From Sphingobium sp. JS3065 (lineage in GTDB: Bacteria; Pseudomonadota; Alphaproteobacteria; Sphingomonadales; Sphingomonadaceae): a DNA stretch of 64,000 nucleotides. This document shows, piece after piece, positions 29,010-39,500 of the stretch; positions within the stretch are counted from its first letter, which is position 1, and the number at the start of each line of letters is the position of its first letter. The stretch covers positions 496,001-560,000 of the forward strand of contig NZ_CP102664.1 in NCBI RefSeq assembly GCF_026427355.1, written 5' to 3'. A program made the translations under genes and the position numbers. Under the pieces are notes generated by a model. It saw nothing but the letters and a program-made list of their open reading frames with translations, did no database searches and was not told the DNA's origin.

Positions 29010-29567
29010 ATGAAGATTTTGGCACTCGCAACGACCGTCGCACTTGCCATGACGGGGACAAGCGCCGTCGCGCAAACTCAGCCCTCAACGAGCGCCGAAC
29101 ACGATCATACCCATGGCCAGACCGCTGCGCCTGTCGCCACTCTTCCTGCACTGCCCCAGGCAACTCCAGCCTCGCCCGCACCTCCGGCAGGCCAAAGGAT
29201 GGAAGGCATGCCCGGAATGGGCGGCATGAAGGGAATGGAGGGCAAGCCAGGCATGGGTGGGATGCCGGGCATGGGCGATATGCAGCATATGCCGATGATG
29301 CAGCCAACGGCAGCTAACCCGTTTCCGCCGGCTGAAATGGACATGCACATGGCGATGATGCATGCGACCGGCGCCGATGCGAACGAGACCTATGTGCGCA
29401 AGATGATCGAGCATCACCGCGGCGCGGTTGCAATGTCGCGGCTTGTCGTGGCCAGCAGCAAGGATTCCCGCGTCCTGCGATTGGCGAACCAGGATATCGC
29501 GGCACAGACTCGGGACATCGTCGGCCTTCAGGCCTGGCTGAGCCAGCACGGCAAGGCCGCACAGTAA
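29010..29567 (+). CDS. DUF305 protein, periplasmic, Met/His-rich
   Basis: This 185-residue secreted protein has a signal peptide ending near SAVAQT, a Met/Gly-rich repeat region (MPGMGGMKGMEGKPGMGGMP; about 70-95), and a DUF305 domain. The domain has the core motif YVRKMIEHHRGAVAMSRL, with a His pair and Met suited to metal binding. I chose the ATG at 29010 because AGGAGAAGCAAC precedes it; an upstream in-frame ATG at 28962 lies before the -10. Several DUF305 proteins are linked to copper. The exact role is not known. Confidence 0.87.
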   Translation: MKILALATTVALAMTGTSAVAQTQPSTSAEHDHTHGQTAAPVATLPALPQATPASPAPPAGQRMEGMPGMGGMKGMEGKPGMGGMPGMGDMQHMPMMQPTAANPFPPAEMDMHMAMMHATGADANETYVRKMIEHHRGAVAMSRLVVASSKDSRVLRLANQDIAAQTRDIVGLQAWLSQHGKAAQ

Positions 29568-29590
29568 CAGCGGCAGCGCGAGGAACCGCA

Positions 29591-30046
29591 ATGAGAAGAT
29601 CCCTACGCCTCGCGGTCTTACTTGCCGCTGCGGTTCCATCCCTTGCTCTCGCTGCCACAACCGGGGTCGTTCACCGCGATCCAGGCTGCGGCTGCTGCGA
29701 GAAGTGGTTCGCGCTGGTCAAGCAGCAGTTCGGTCAGAATATCAGGATGATCGATGACGCCCGGCGCAATGCCTACCAGACCCGTCTGGGCGTTCCACCG
29801 AACCTGGTGTCCTGCCATACAGCGGTAATCAATGGGCTCGTCTTCGAGGGGCATGTGCCGATTGCCGATATGAAGCGAGTTCTCCGCGAGCGACCGCGCG
29901 GCGTTACTGGGCTTGCCGTCTCGGGCATGCCCATGGGCTCGCCCGGCATGGAAGTTTCCGGCAACCGGAGCGTAGCCATTGTCGTAACGGCGTTCGGGCC
30001 CGGCGGGACGCGGGTATACGCCCGTTACGCAGCCAGAGGCCTCTAG
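29591..30046 (+). CDS. DUF411 metal-binding protein
   Basis: This 151-residue periplasmic protein has a signal peptide ending near LALAAT. It has the DUF411 core HRDPGCGCCEKW (a CxCC cluster, about residues 27-38), later SCHTAVINGLVFEGHVP, and a Met-rich GMPMGSPGMEV. The cysteines and histidine probably bind copper or another soft metal. It follows the DUF305 gene by 23 bases and likely shares its promoter. Confidence 0.88.
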   Translation: MRRSLRLAVLLAAAVPSLALAATTGVVHRDPGCGCCEKWFALVKQQFGQNIRMIDDARRNAYQTRLGVPPNLVSCHTAVINGLVFEGHVPIADMKRVLRERPRGVTGLAVSGMPMGSPGMEVSGNRSVAIVVTAFGPGGTRVYARYAARGL

Positions 30047-30177
30047 GTTTCCAGGCCGCCTGACGAGAGGGTGTGCCTCGCAGAGGGCAAGTATGAATGC
30101 TGGGGTCACCGGATTAGCGCATAGAACAGGCCTGCATCCTGACCTCGCACTGGCAGTAGGAAGAAAGGGGCGAAGCG

Positions 30178-31590
30178 ATGAATGCAGCGAAAGGAACTGC
30201 CAGAGAGACAGCAATGCCAGCGGCTGATGAATTTTCCATCCGCTTCCTTGGCGCCGCCGGGACGGTCACTGGGTCGCGTTACCTCGTTGAAGCAGCCGAT
30301 ACCCGCCTGCTCGTCGACTGCGGGCTTTTCCAAGGGGGGCGCGAGCTGCGTGAACGCAACTGGGAAGAAATTCCCCATGCGGCAGAAACGGTAGATGCGG
30401 TCCTGCTCACGCATGCGCACATCGATCACTCCGGCTATCTGCCGAGACTGGTCAAGAACGGTTGGGCAGGGCGGATCGTCAGTACCACCGGGACGGCCGA
30501 TCTGTGTCAGCTCCTGTTGCCGGACAGCGGTTTCCTTCAGGAGAAGGACGCGGATTTCTCGAACCATCGCGGGTTCAGTCGTCACAAACCGGCACTGCCG
30601 CTATACACGCAAGATGATGCAAAGGCTGCCCTTGAATATTTTGCACCGGTTGACTTCGAAACCGAGCAGGAGCTGGCCGACAGCACCCGGTTCAAATTTC
30701 GCCGCGCTGGGCATATCCTTGGCGCCTCCTTCATCGAATTGACGACCGGGTCGCGGAAGGTCACTTTCTCAGGTGACCTTGGCCGTTATGATGATCCGGT
30801 CATGAAGGATCCCGAAGTTCCCCTCGAGACAGACTACCTCGTTCTGGAATCTACTTACGGCAACCGGCTGCATGAACGTGTCGATGCGATGGAAGCCCTT
30901 GGCGAGGCCATCGAGAAATGCATTGAGCGTCGCGGGACAGTGGTTATCCCGGCCTTTGCTGTCGGACGCGCGCAGACGCTGCTTTTCCACCTGTCACGCC
31001 TCAGGAAGGCCGGACGGCTTCGGGGGGTGCCCGTATATCTGGACAGTCCCATGGCCATCAGTGCCAGCAAGATATTCTGCCGGCATCTGGGGGACCATCG
31101 TCTTACCCCCGAACAGTGCGAAGAGACCTGCGACGTACCGCAATATGTGCGCGATGTCGAAACGTCGAAGCAGATTTCGCGGAGCCATGAGCCGAAGATC
31201 ATCATCTCGGCCAGCGGCATGGCAACGGGCGGCCGCGTAGTCCACCACATCAAGCAGTTCGCCCCCGACCCACGCAACCTGATCCTCTTCGCGGGGTTCC
31301 AGGCTGCTGGAACGCGCGGCGCAAGAATGGTTGAAGGCGCCAGAAGTCTCAAGATCCACGGTGAGCAGATCCCGCTCAATGCCGAGGTGGCCAATTTGCC
31401 GATGCTTTCGGGCCATGCAGACGCGGATGAGATCATGCGTTGGATTTCTGCAATCAAGAAGCCGCCTCGGATGACTTTCATCACCCACGGCGAACCGACT
31501 GCTTCGGAAGCCTTGCGACAGCGGATCGAGAAGGAACTGGGCTGGAAATGCAAGATCCCGGTTCAGGGCGAACGGGCGATCCTGGCATGA
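30178..31590 (+). CDS. MBL-fold beta-CASP RNA-specific metallohydrolase
   Basis: This 470-residue cytosolic enzyme belongs to the metallo-beta-lactamase superfamily with a beta-CASP domain and RNA-specificity C-terminal domain. The zinc-binding motif HAHIDHSG is near residue 80, a second His lies in RAGHILGA, and Asp in SGDLGRYDDP. The late motif SGHADADEI and the C-terminal THGEPTASEALR match RNase-J/CPSF-like nucleases. It is the first gene of a coupled triplet with AMP phosphorylase and PRPP synthetase (ATGA overlaps). RNA turnover would release nucleotides for the next enzymes, which is inference. Confidence 0.92.
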   Translation: MNAAKGTARETAMPAADEFSIRFLGAAGTVTGSRYLVEAADTRLLVDCGLFQGGRELRERNWEEIPHAAETVDAVLLTHAHIDHSGYLPRLVKNGWAGRIVSTTGTADLCQLLLPDSGFLQEKDADFSNHRGFSRHKPALPLYTQDDAKAALEYFAPVDFETEQELADSTRFKFRRAGHILGASFIELTTGSRKVTFSGDLGRYDDPVMKDPEVPLETDYLVLESTYGNRLHERVDAMEALGEAIEKCIERRGTVVIPAFAVGRAQTLLFHLSRLRKAGRLRGVPVYLDSPMAISASKIFCRHLGDHRLTPEQCEETCDVPQYVRDVETSKQISRSHEPKIIISASGMATGGRVVHHIKQFAPDPRNLILFAGFQAAGTRGARMVEGARSLKIHGEQIPLNAEVANLPMLSGHADADEIMRWISAIKKPPRMTFITHGEPTASEALRQRIEKELGWKCKIPVQGERAILA

Positions 31591-33128
31591 CCACTGCCGG
31601 ACCGTCTTTCGTTGCGTCGTCCGGCGAACATGCGCCGCACCAACTGACGGTTCGCCGCCTCGGAGTGACCACTACCCAGCATCAGCCGAGCGTGTTCATG
31701 CGTGAGGACTGCTATGTCTGCCGTGCAGAGGGGTTCACGGCGCGTTCCGAGTTGCTGATCAGTTCCGCTGGCGGCGAAATCATCGCCGATATCGTGCGCA
31801 CATCCGGAGATTTACTGGCCGAGGGAGAAATTGGTCTGTCGGAAGACGCTCTGGTCAACCTAGGCGTAAAGCCGGGCGATCTGGTGACTGTCCATCACCC
31901 GCCGCCGATTGCCTCTCTGAGCGATCTGCGCAGCCGCGTATACGGAAACCGTCTCGCGCCAGGTGCATTTCGATCGATCGTGACTGACATCGTGGCTGGT
32001 CGCTACAATGATGTTCACTTGGCCTCCTTCGTCACGGCATGTTCGGCCTTTCCCCTCGATTACGAAGAAACGATGGGTCTGACCGGGGCAATGGTGGACG
32101 TTGGCGACCGCCTCTCCTGGGGTTCGGAAGTGGTGGTTGACAAGCACAGTGTCGGCGGCCTTCCCGGGAACCGGACTACCCCCATTGTCGTGGCGATCAT
32201 CGCTGCCCACGGTCTGGTAATGCCAAAGACCTCGTCCCGGGCGATCACGTCGCCAGCCGGCACCGCCGACACGATGGAGACGCTCGCGCCGGTAGACCTC
32301 AACCTGGCAGCCATACGCCGGGTTGTCGAACAGGAGAACGGTTGCATAGTATGGGGGGGCTCCGTGCGGTTGAGCCCGGCAGACGACATCATCATAGGTA
32401 TTGAACGGGTGCTCGATCTCGATGCGGTCGGTCAGATGGTCGCCTCCGTGCTTTCGAAGAAGATCGCTGCGGGTGCAACCCATCTGGTAATCGACATGCC
32501 CGTCGGACCATCGGCAAAAGTGCGCAGCAAAGCAGCGGCACGCGAACTCGGCGACGCCCTGCTGTCGGTTGCGACTGCATTTGGTCTGAAGACCCGTATC
32601 CTGGAAGGGCCGGGACTTGAACCAATCGGTCGTGGTATTGGGCCAGCGCTGGAGGCGCGTGACATTCTGGCCGTGTTGCAGAACAAGGATGGCCCGGACG
32701 ACTTGCGTCATCGTGCTGTGCAACTGGCAGGCGCTATTCTGGAGCTGGGAGGCCGGGCTCCGGCGGGGCAGGGTGATGCCCTCGCCGCGGAGGCGCTGCT
32801 GGATGGGCGGGCTTGGGACAAATTTCAGAGGATCTGCGAAGCGCAAGGTGGAATGCGCACTCCACCTGTGTCGAGCCACCGGCACACGCTGACGGCCGCT
32901 CGGTCCGGCAAGATCGCCGAGATGGACAATCGCAAGCTGGCCAAGATCGCGAAACTGGCAGGCGCGCCAGCAGCCAAGGCAGCTGGTATCGAGATGCATG
33001 TGAGACGCGGCGACATTGTCGAATCCGGTGCTGAGCTCTGCACGGTCCATGCGGAAAGCCGGGGCGAACTCGATTATGCTCTTGCCTATGCGGCAGCAGA
33101 TGGCGCGATCTTCACGGTGATCCAATGA
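31587..33128 (+). CDS. AMP phosphorylase / thymidine phosphorylase family
   Basis: This 513-residue enzyme is of the archaeal-type AMP phosphorylase group, longer than bacterial thymidine phosphorylase (about 440) because of an extra N-terminal domain (residues 1-90). The substrate regions VVDKHSVGGLPGNRTTPIVVAIIAAHG and KTSSRAITSPAGTADTME are intact. AMP phosphorylases split AMP with phosphate to adenine and ribose-1,5-bisphosphate. The start is the ATG at 31587 that overlaps the MBL stop; a longer frame from 31440 lies inside that gene. PRPP synthetase overlaps its end. No RuBisCO or isomerase, the usual archaeal partners, is seen nearby. Confidence 0.9.
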   Translation: MTTAGPSFVASSGEHAPHQLTVRRLGVTTTQHQPSVFMREDCYVCRAEGFTARSELLISSAGGEIIADIVRTSGDLLAEGEIGLSEDALVNLGVKPGDLVTVHHPPPIASLSDLRSRVYGNRLAPGAFRSIVTDIVAGRYNDVHLASFVTACSAFPLDYEETMGLTGAMVDVGDRLSWGSEVVVDKHSVGGLPGNRTTPIVVAIIAAHGLVMPKTSSRAITSPAGTADTMETLAPVDLNLAAIRRVVEQENGCIVWGGSVRLSPADDIIIGIERVLDLDAVGQMVASVLSKKIAAGATHLVIDMPVGPSAKVRSKAAARELGDALLSVATAFGLKTRILEGPGLEPIGRGIGPALEARDILAVLQNKDGPDDLRHRAVQLAGAILELGGRAPAGQGDALAAEALLDGRAWDKFQRICEAQGGMRTPPVSSHRHTLTAARSGKIAEMDNRKLAKIAKLAGAPAAKAAGIEMHVRRGDIVESGAELCTVHAESRGELDYALAYAAADGAIFTVIQ

Positions 33129-34018
33129 CGGGGCATCTGCAGGTCCTTTCACTGCCCGACGGACAAACAGCGGGAAAGCGTCTGGCACAAGTCCTGAACT
33201 GTGACCATGCAAGCATTGCCTCACGCCGTTTCCCGGATGGCGAGAGCTATTTGCGATTGCCGCCCGACCTGGCCGGAAGCGAGGTGGTGCTGGCCTGCAC
33301 CTTGGCAGATCCCGACCCCAAACTCGCATCGCTCCTGTTCGCCGCAGATGCCGCGAGGGAACTCGGCGCCGCGCGCGTCGGCCTGGTCGCACCTTATCTG
33401 GCCTACATGCGCCAAGACAAGCGATTTGCCCCTGGCGAAGCAATAACCTCACGTACCTTCGCAAAGGTCCTCTCAAGGGCGTTTGACTGGCTGATTACCG
33501 TCGACCCCCATTTACATCGCTACGCCGGGCTCGACGAAATCTACGACATGCCGACTAGCGTGGTGCATGCTGCACCCAGGCTCGGGGCGTGGGCAAAAAC
33601 CAATGTTGCAAAGCCGCTGATCATTGGGCCCGATGCCGAGAGCGAGCAGTGGGTCACCGAGGTCGCACGCGCCGCTGGGGCGCCGCATGTGGTCTTGGCA
33701 AAGCAGCGGTCGGGTGATCGTGACGTGCGGATCGAAATGCCGAACTTGTCCGGCTTTCGCGGCTGCCAGCCTGTTCTGGTCGATGATATCGCGTCTTCGG
33801 GTCGTACCATGATCGAAGCTGCCCGAAATCTGCGGGCTGCGGGGTTCGTCGATCCCATTTGCCTTGTCGTTCACCCACTTTTCGCTGGCGATGCGTATCC
33901 CGAAATCCAGCAAGTGGCGGCAGCGGTCATAAGCTGCGACACCGTGCCACATGTCACAAATGGCATCTGCCTCGCCGAGGACATTGCCAGCGCAGTGGTT
34001 CGGTTATGTGCTCGATGA
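33125..34018 (+). CDS. prs: Ribose-phosphate pyrophosphokinase (PRPP synthetase)
   Basis: This 297-residue enzyme makes PRPP from ribose-5-phosphate and ATP, releasing AMP. The ribose-phosphate-binding motif VLVDDIASSGRTM is near residue 217, and HYA-like TVDPHLHRYAG near residue 120. It is about 15 residues shorter than the standard enzyme, which may reflect loss of regulation. It ends the MBL-AMP phosphorylase-Prs triplet (ATGA overlap). AMP it produces could return to AMP phosphorylase, so the two may form a loop; this is inference. Confidence 0.9.
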   Translation: MTGHLQVLSLPDGQTAGKRLAQVLNCDHASIASRRFPDGESYLRLPPDLAGSEVVLACTLADPDPKLASLLFAADAARELGAARVGLVAPYLAYMRQDKRFAPGEAITSRTFAKVLSRAFDWLITVDPHLHRYAGLDEIYDMPTSVVHAAPRLGAWAKTNVAKPLIIGPDAESEQWVTEVARAAGAPHVVLAKQRSGDRDVRIEMPNLSGFRGCQPVLVDDIASSGRTMIEAARNLRAAGFVDPICLVVHPLFAGDAYPEIQQVAAAVISCDTVPHVTNGICLAEDIASAVVRLCAR

Positions 34019-34137
34019 GCAAGGCCGCTGTTCGCCTCGTCCCGGCATTTCGTTGGCCCGGTGCATTGACGCGCAGTTGAAGTTCAGCTTGGCAATGGTG
34101 GCGTTTTAGCATTGGTTCTCGGCGTCGTCCGGTCGTT

Positions 34138-36558
34138 TTATCTTGCATTGGCCCGGCGTCTTGCCAGCTTCTCCAACTCCAGAATGAGCAACGGTACCGC
34201 GCCAACGCCGAGCGACAGCGCGCAGTCTGCCAGTGAGAGCGGGCCGATCCGGAAAACTTCCTGGGTCGTGGGCATATGGTGGATGGCAAGTTGAGCCAGC
34301 AGCGACACCACGACAATCAGCACCAGCTTCATGTTGCTGAACAACCCCACTTCCCAGAAAGGCCGGTCCGGGTCCCGAGCAGAAAAGGCGCGCAGCAATT
34401 CGCCAAAAACGAGCACGGAGAAGGCAAGATTGCGTGCTTCTTCGAGGTTTCGGGCATCGCGTGCCCACAGGAACACCCCCATTACACAGACCGTCTGTAT
34501 TGCGGCTGCCAGAAGGATACGGCGCCATTCGGGACGACCCAGTATCTGCTCGCTTGCCGACCGGGGCGGACGGGTCATCAAGCTGGAATTTCCGCGGTCC
34601 GTCACCAGTGCAAGAGCGGGAAGTCCATCGGTCACCAGATTGATCCAAAGCAGGTGAATCGGCAGCAGGATGGTCGGAAAACCCAAAGCAGCACCGACAA
34701 ACACAACCGCCAGTTCGGCCATGTTGCCTGCGACTAGGTAAGCCGTGGACTTGCGGATGTTTTCGAAGATCCCTCGACCTTCTTCAACCGCCGCTACAAT
34801 CGTCGCGTAATTGTCGTCGGCCAACACGATGTCTGCCGCACCGCGCGTGACCTCCGTTCCAGTCTGGCCCATTGCGATGCCGATATGGGCTTCCCGCAAG
34901 GCCGGTGCGTCATTGACGCCGTCACCGGTCATGGCGACGATCTCGCCGCGGGACTTCCATTCTCTTACTATTCGCAGCTTGTCTTCCGGGGTCGCGCGAG
35001 CGTGCACTATATCGTCCGCACTTTGCCCCGGTTTCAGGATGCCCATTTCCTGGGCAATTGCATGGGCTGTCAGCTTGTGATCGCCTGTGATCATCACCGT
35101 GCGGATACCAGCTGCCTGCGCCAGCGCGATTGCATCGATCGCTTCTGTTCGAGGAGGATCCGCAATGCCGAGCAGGCCGACCAACTCGAGATCTGCTTCA
35201 CTGTCGGCGCGACCCATGGCGATAGCCAGAACCCTCAATCCGCGGGCGGCCATGTCGCTGGCGGCCTCCTCGGTGCCATCGGGAATAGTCGTCGATCGTG
35301 CAGAGATCGCCTCGACGGCGCCCTTTGCATAGAGAAGGCCGTCCGTGCGGTAGATGGACATGCATTTGCGGTCTGCATCGAACGGGTACACCGACACACG
35401 CGGGCGTTCCGCTTCGATCGCATCTCGCCGGATATCGCGCTGCGCTGCGGCCACAATGATGGCAACCTCGGTCGGGTCGCCAACGCCGCCTTGTTCGTCG
35501 GCTGACAGCTCTGCGTCCGAACAGGCCGCCGCCGTGTCGAGCACACGCTGGTGATCCTGGCCCCAGATTTCGCGGACGGCCATAACTCCCGTCGTCAATG
35601 TTCCTGTCTTGTCCGTGCAGATGACCGTTGCGCAACCAAGTGTTTCGACAGCTGTGAGCCGCCGCAGGAGTGCGTGGCGCGCGGCCATCCTTTGCATGCC
35701 GACCGCAAGGGCTATGGTAACGATGGCTGGCAGGCCTTCAGGCACTGCCGCAACCGCGAGGGAGATGGCGGGCAAAAGCAGATCGAGGCCGGTCAGGCCT
35801 TGGCGCCAGCCGAGTATGGTTACGGCAACGACGATTCCCAGACAGATGAGCATCAGCCGACGGCTAAGCACCGCGAGGCGTGCCTGGAGCGGTGTGGCCT
35901 CGTCGGTTGCCGCAGTCAGCATTTCGGCAATGCGACCGAGCTCCGTCCGCATCCCGGTGGCAATGATCTCTGCCAGACCTGTCCCCGTTCCGATATGCGT
36001 TCCGGCAAATACATGGTCACTGCGCTGGGCCAGGGGGGCAGCCGGATCTCCCGGCTTCGCAGTCTTGGTTACCGGTGTGCTCTCTCCGGTAAGCGCGGCC
36101 TCCATAGCCGTCAGGACATTTGCCTCCAACAGCCGGGCATCGGCGGCGACAACGTCTCCTGCCTCAAGTGCCAACAGATCGCCGGGCACGACAGCAGCAG
36201 CGGCAATCACCTGCGTCCGGCCATCGCGGATGACGCGCGCGCGCGGAGCGGTCATCGCCCTCAGCGCGAGGACGGCTTTTTCCGCTCGGTACTCCTGAAA
36301 GAAGCCTACCAGTCCATTGACAATTACAATCGTCCCGATTGCGGCAGCATCAATGATTTCGCCGACCAACGCGGAGACGACACAGGCCACCAACAGCAAC
36401 CAAATGACGGGACTGTTGAACTGGGCGAGGAGAAGGCGCCATGCTGGCCGTGCCGACTTCACTCCCAATTCGTTTGGTCCCGCCTCCACGAGAAGGCGGG
36501 CCGCAATTGCACTCGTCAGGCCGACAGTTGATGACGATCGAACCGCTTCCAGGGCCAT
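34138..36558 (-). CDS. P2-type cation-translocating ATPase
   Basis: This 806-residue ATPase is of the Ca2+/Mn2+-like P2 group rather than P1B: it has PEGLP in the fourth membrane helix and no CPx. The phosphorylated residue is D316 (DKTGTLT), the actuator motif is TGEST near residue 155, and [11 protein letters not shown] is intact. About ten membrane segments fit the group, with four in the C-terminal quarter. The ATG at 36558 is coupled to the cusA stop as TAATG; a longer upstream frame would run inside cusA. It lies at the end of the RND operon, so it may remove a divalent ion from the cytoplasm. The ion is not certain. Confidence 0.9.
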   Translation of the reverse strand: MALEAVRSSSTVGLTSAIAARLLVEAGPNELGVKSARPAWRLLLAQFNSPVIWLLLVACVVSALVGEIIDAAAIGTIVIVNGLVGFFQEYRAEKAVLALRAMTAPRARVIRDGRTQVIAAAAVVPGDLLALEAGDVVAADARLLEANVLTAMEAALTGESTPVTKTAKPGDPAAPLAQRSDHVFAGTHIGTGTGLAEIIATGMRTELGRIAEMLTAATDEATPLQARLAVLSRRLMLICLGIVVAVTILGWRQGLTGLDLLLPAISLAVAAVPEGLPAIVTIALAVGMQRMAARHALLRRLTAVETLGCATVICTDKTGTLTTGVMAVREIWGQDHQRVLDTAAACSDAELSADEQGGVGDPTEVAIIVAAAQRDIRRDAIEAERPRVSVYPFDADRKCMSIYRTDGLLYAKGAVEAISARSTTIPDGTEEAASDMAARGLRVLAIAMGRADSEADLELVGLLGIADPPRTEAIDAIALAQAAGIRTVMITGDHKLTAHAIAQEMGILKPGQSADDIVHARATPEDKLRIVREWKSRGEIVAMTGDGVNDAPALREAHIGIAMGQTGTEVTRGAADIVLADDNYATIVAAVEEGRGIFENIRKSTAYLVAGNMAELAVVFVGAALGFPTILLPIHLLWINLVTDGLPALALVTDRGNSSLMTRPPRSASEQILGRPEWRRILLAAAIQTVCVMGVFLWARDARNLEEARNLAFSVLVFGELLRAFSARDPDRPFWEVGLFSNMKLVLIVVVSLLAQLAIHHMPTTQEVFRIGPLSLADCALSLGVGAVPLLILELEKLARRRANAR

Positions 36559-39500
36559 TACGCGTCGCTCCGTACTGTCCCGGACGCCTTTAGCTGGGAG
36601 TGACGCCACAGGGCATATGCGGCCGGTATGACGAGCAAAGTCAGGAACATGCAGAACCAGAGGCCGCCAACCACGGGGGCGGCAGTGCGCGCCGAAAGAT
36701 CGGCGCCCACGCCCGATTCCCAAAGCAGTGGCATGAGCCCGAACACCGTGGTTGCGACCGTCATGAGCATCGGGCGAAGGCACCGGGAAGCGCCCTCCAT
36801 CACAGCAGCATCGATATCGTCCCCAGTGCGTAACCGATCCTGTTTCACCGCTTCCGCATAAGCCTGGTCGAGGTACACCACGACCACCGTGCCGGTCTGG
36901 GCCGCGACCCCCCCGACGGCGATCAATCCGACCCACACAGCGGTTGAAAGGTTGTAGTCAAGGAGTGCCAAGAGCCAGATGCTGCCGGCAATAGCAAAGG
37001 GCAAGCTCAGCATAACCAGCAAGGTTTGCTGCCAGCCTCCCATGGACAGATACAGCAATATGCCAACCAGAACGACCGTGAGGGGAACCACTGTCCGCAA
37101 ACGCGAAGTCAGTTCCGCCATGAATTCATACTGTCCGGTCCACTGCAAGCGATAGCCAGGTGGAACTTCGATCCGATCTGCTACGACGCTTTTGGCATCA
37201 TCCACCCATCCGCCAAGGTCGCGCTGTGATGTGTCGATATCCGCGAAAACGTAGCCCACCAGTATGCCGTTTTCGTTCTTGATCATTGGCGGCCCGGTGA
37301 CGACTTTCACGTCCGCGAGTGCCGCCAAGGGTACGACGGAGCCGGCCTGCTGCCCATTGCTCCACTCCGCACCGGTGCGGCCGGCTCCATTCATCGGCCC
37401 GGCATTCTTGTTCGTGCCACTGCCGCCGGAGGCCCCGCTACCCATGCCGCCGCCCATGGCGTCCATCCCGGCGCCTGATTGAACCTGGCTTTGTCCCGCC
37501 GGCGATGACCCGCCACCTGCCGTTCGGCCTTCGGTGAACGACAAAGTCTTGGGTGCCGGGATCGGGACGAGCAGTTCGTTCAGAGCCTGCGGGTCGGCCC
37601 TGAAGTCGGCCGCGTAGCGGACGTTTACGGAATATCGGGCTCTGCCATCAATGACAGTGGACACTGGCATGCCCCCGATCGCAGCCTCGACCAGATCCTG
37701 AACGTCCCGCACGGTCAAACCATATCGGGCTATCGCATCTCGCCTTGGTTCAATGTCGATGTACTCCCGTCCGCTCTGACGCTCGGCGAAGGTGCTGCGC
37801 GTTCCCGGAACTGTCCGCAACGCCCCCTCAAGAGCTACGCTCAAGCGCTCGATGCCTGCGAGATCGGGACCAAACACCTTGACGCCTACCGGGGTCCGCA
37901 CCCCGGTTGTGAGCATGTCAATCCGTGTGCGGATGGGCGGTGCAATCGCCATCTGGTAACCCGGCATGCGCAAGGCCGCATCAAGATCGCGCGATAGCTC
38001 CGAAACGGTACGCTGTCGGCGATCCGGCCAGATTGTTCTCAGGCCTCCCTGAACCCACGATGGGGCCGTATCGCTATACCAACGTGTGACGGGAATTGTC
38101 GGCCAGTCGTCATGGGGTTTGAGTGTGATCACCGATTCGCTCATGTCCAACTGGGCTGGATCAGTGGCGGTTTCCGCGCGCCCTGCTTTGCCATGGACCA
38201 TCTTAACTTCACCGAAGGTCATGATGATCCGATGCTGCGTGTTCAGCGCGCGCCGGGCTTCTTCTATTGAGATGCCGGGGAAGGTCGTGGGCATCACCAG
38301 CAACGATCCCTCGTCCAGCGGGGGCATGAATTCAGAGCCGAGACGCATGAAAACAGGCACAGTTGCGGCCATCACGAGTGCCGCGACGCCGACCACGGCG
38401 AGGCGCCATTGGATGATGAATCGTGCGATGGGGCGATAGAAACTGCCGAGTATGCGGTTGAGCGGGTTCTCTGTTTCAGTGCGGAACCTGCCACGCAGTA
38501 GCCAGATCATCAGCGGCGGTGCGAGCGTGATCGAGAGGATTGCTGCAAAGAACATGGCCAGCGTCTTCGTATAGGCCAGCGGCATGAAGAGCTTTCCGGC
38601 CTGCCCGGTCAGCGTGAAGATCGGTAGAAAGCTGACTGTTATGAGGAGGAGGGAATAGAAGATCGGTTTGCCGACTTCTTTTGCGGAATCGACGATGACA
38701 CGAATGCGTTCCTCCGGTTTTGCATTCTCGGCCAGTCGCTTGTGCGCATTTTCGATCATCACGATCGCGGCGTCACTCAATTCACCGACCGCAATCGCAA
38801 TTCCGCCAAGGGACATGATATTGGCTGAAATGCCAAGATAGCGCATGCCAATGAATGACAGGAGCACAGACATCGGAAGGATGATGAGGGCAACCAGCGC
38901 CGATCCGCCGTGCATCAGGAAGATGAGGCAGATGATCGCAATGATAGCCCCTTCGATCATCAGCGTATCCGTCAATGTCTCGATGGATCCGGTAATTAGT
39001 TCCGAACGGTCATGCGTCGTTTTGATGCGCACTCCGGGTGGCAATGCAAGCTGGCCAATCTGACCTTTGAGCGCCTCGATCACTTCCTGGGCGTTTGAGC
39101 CCAATCGCATCACCACAATGCCGCCGACGGCTTCACCCTTGCCATCAAGGTCTGCAGTCCCGCGGCGAATCTCCGGACCGAATTGCACGCTGGCGACGTC
39201 GCGCACGCGGATCGGTGTGCCACCATCGGCAACAGTAACGACGCTTTGCTCGAGATCCTGCAGGGTCTTGGCATAACCGCGTCCGCGCAGGACATACTCC
39301 CGTCCGCTCATTTCGAGGACGCGGGCACCGACTTCGGAGTTTGCGTCGCGCACGGCGCGCGAAACGTCCGCTGGGGTGATGCCGAAGGCCGCAAGTTTGT
39401 TTGGGTTCAGCAAAATCTGGTATTGCCGCTCGAAGCCCCCCATTGAGGCGACTTCCGCGACGCCTTTCACACCTTGGAGCGCTGGGCGCACTGTGAAGTC

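Noticed and set aside
30070..30105. ECF-like sequence before the MBL gene
   Set aside because: GAGAGGG is present but the -10 reads GCAAGTATG, not GCGTAT, so it does not match the other six.
31860..33476. Long leftward open frame of 538 codons opposite the AMP phosphorylase and prs genes
   Set aside because: It is the mirror of real coding sequence on the other strand; it has no recognisable motif, and both rightward genes are clear families joined by ATGA.
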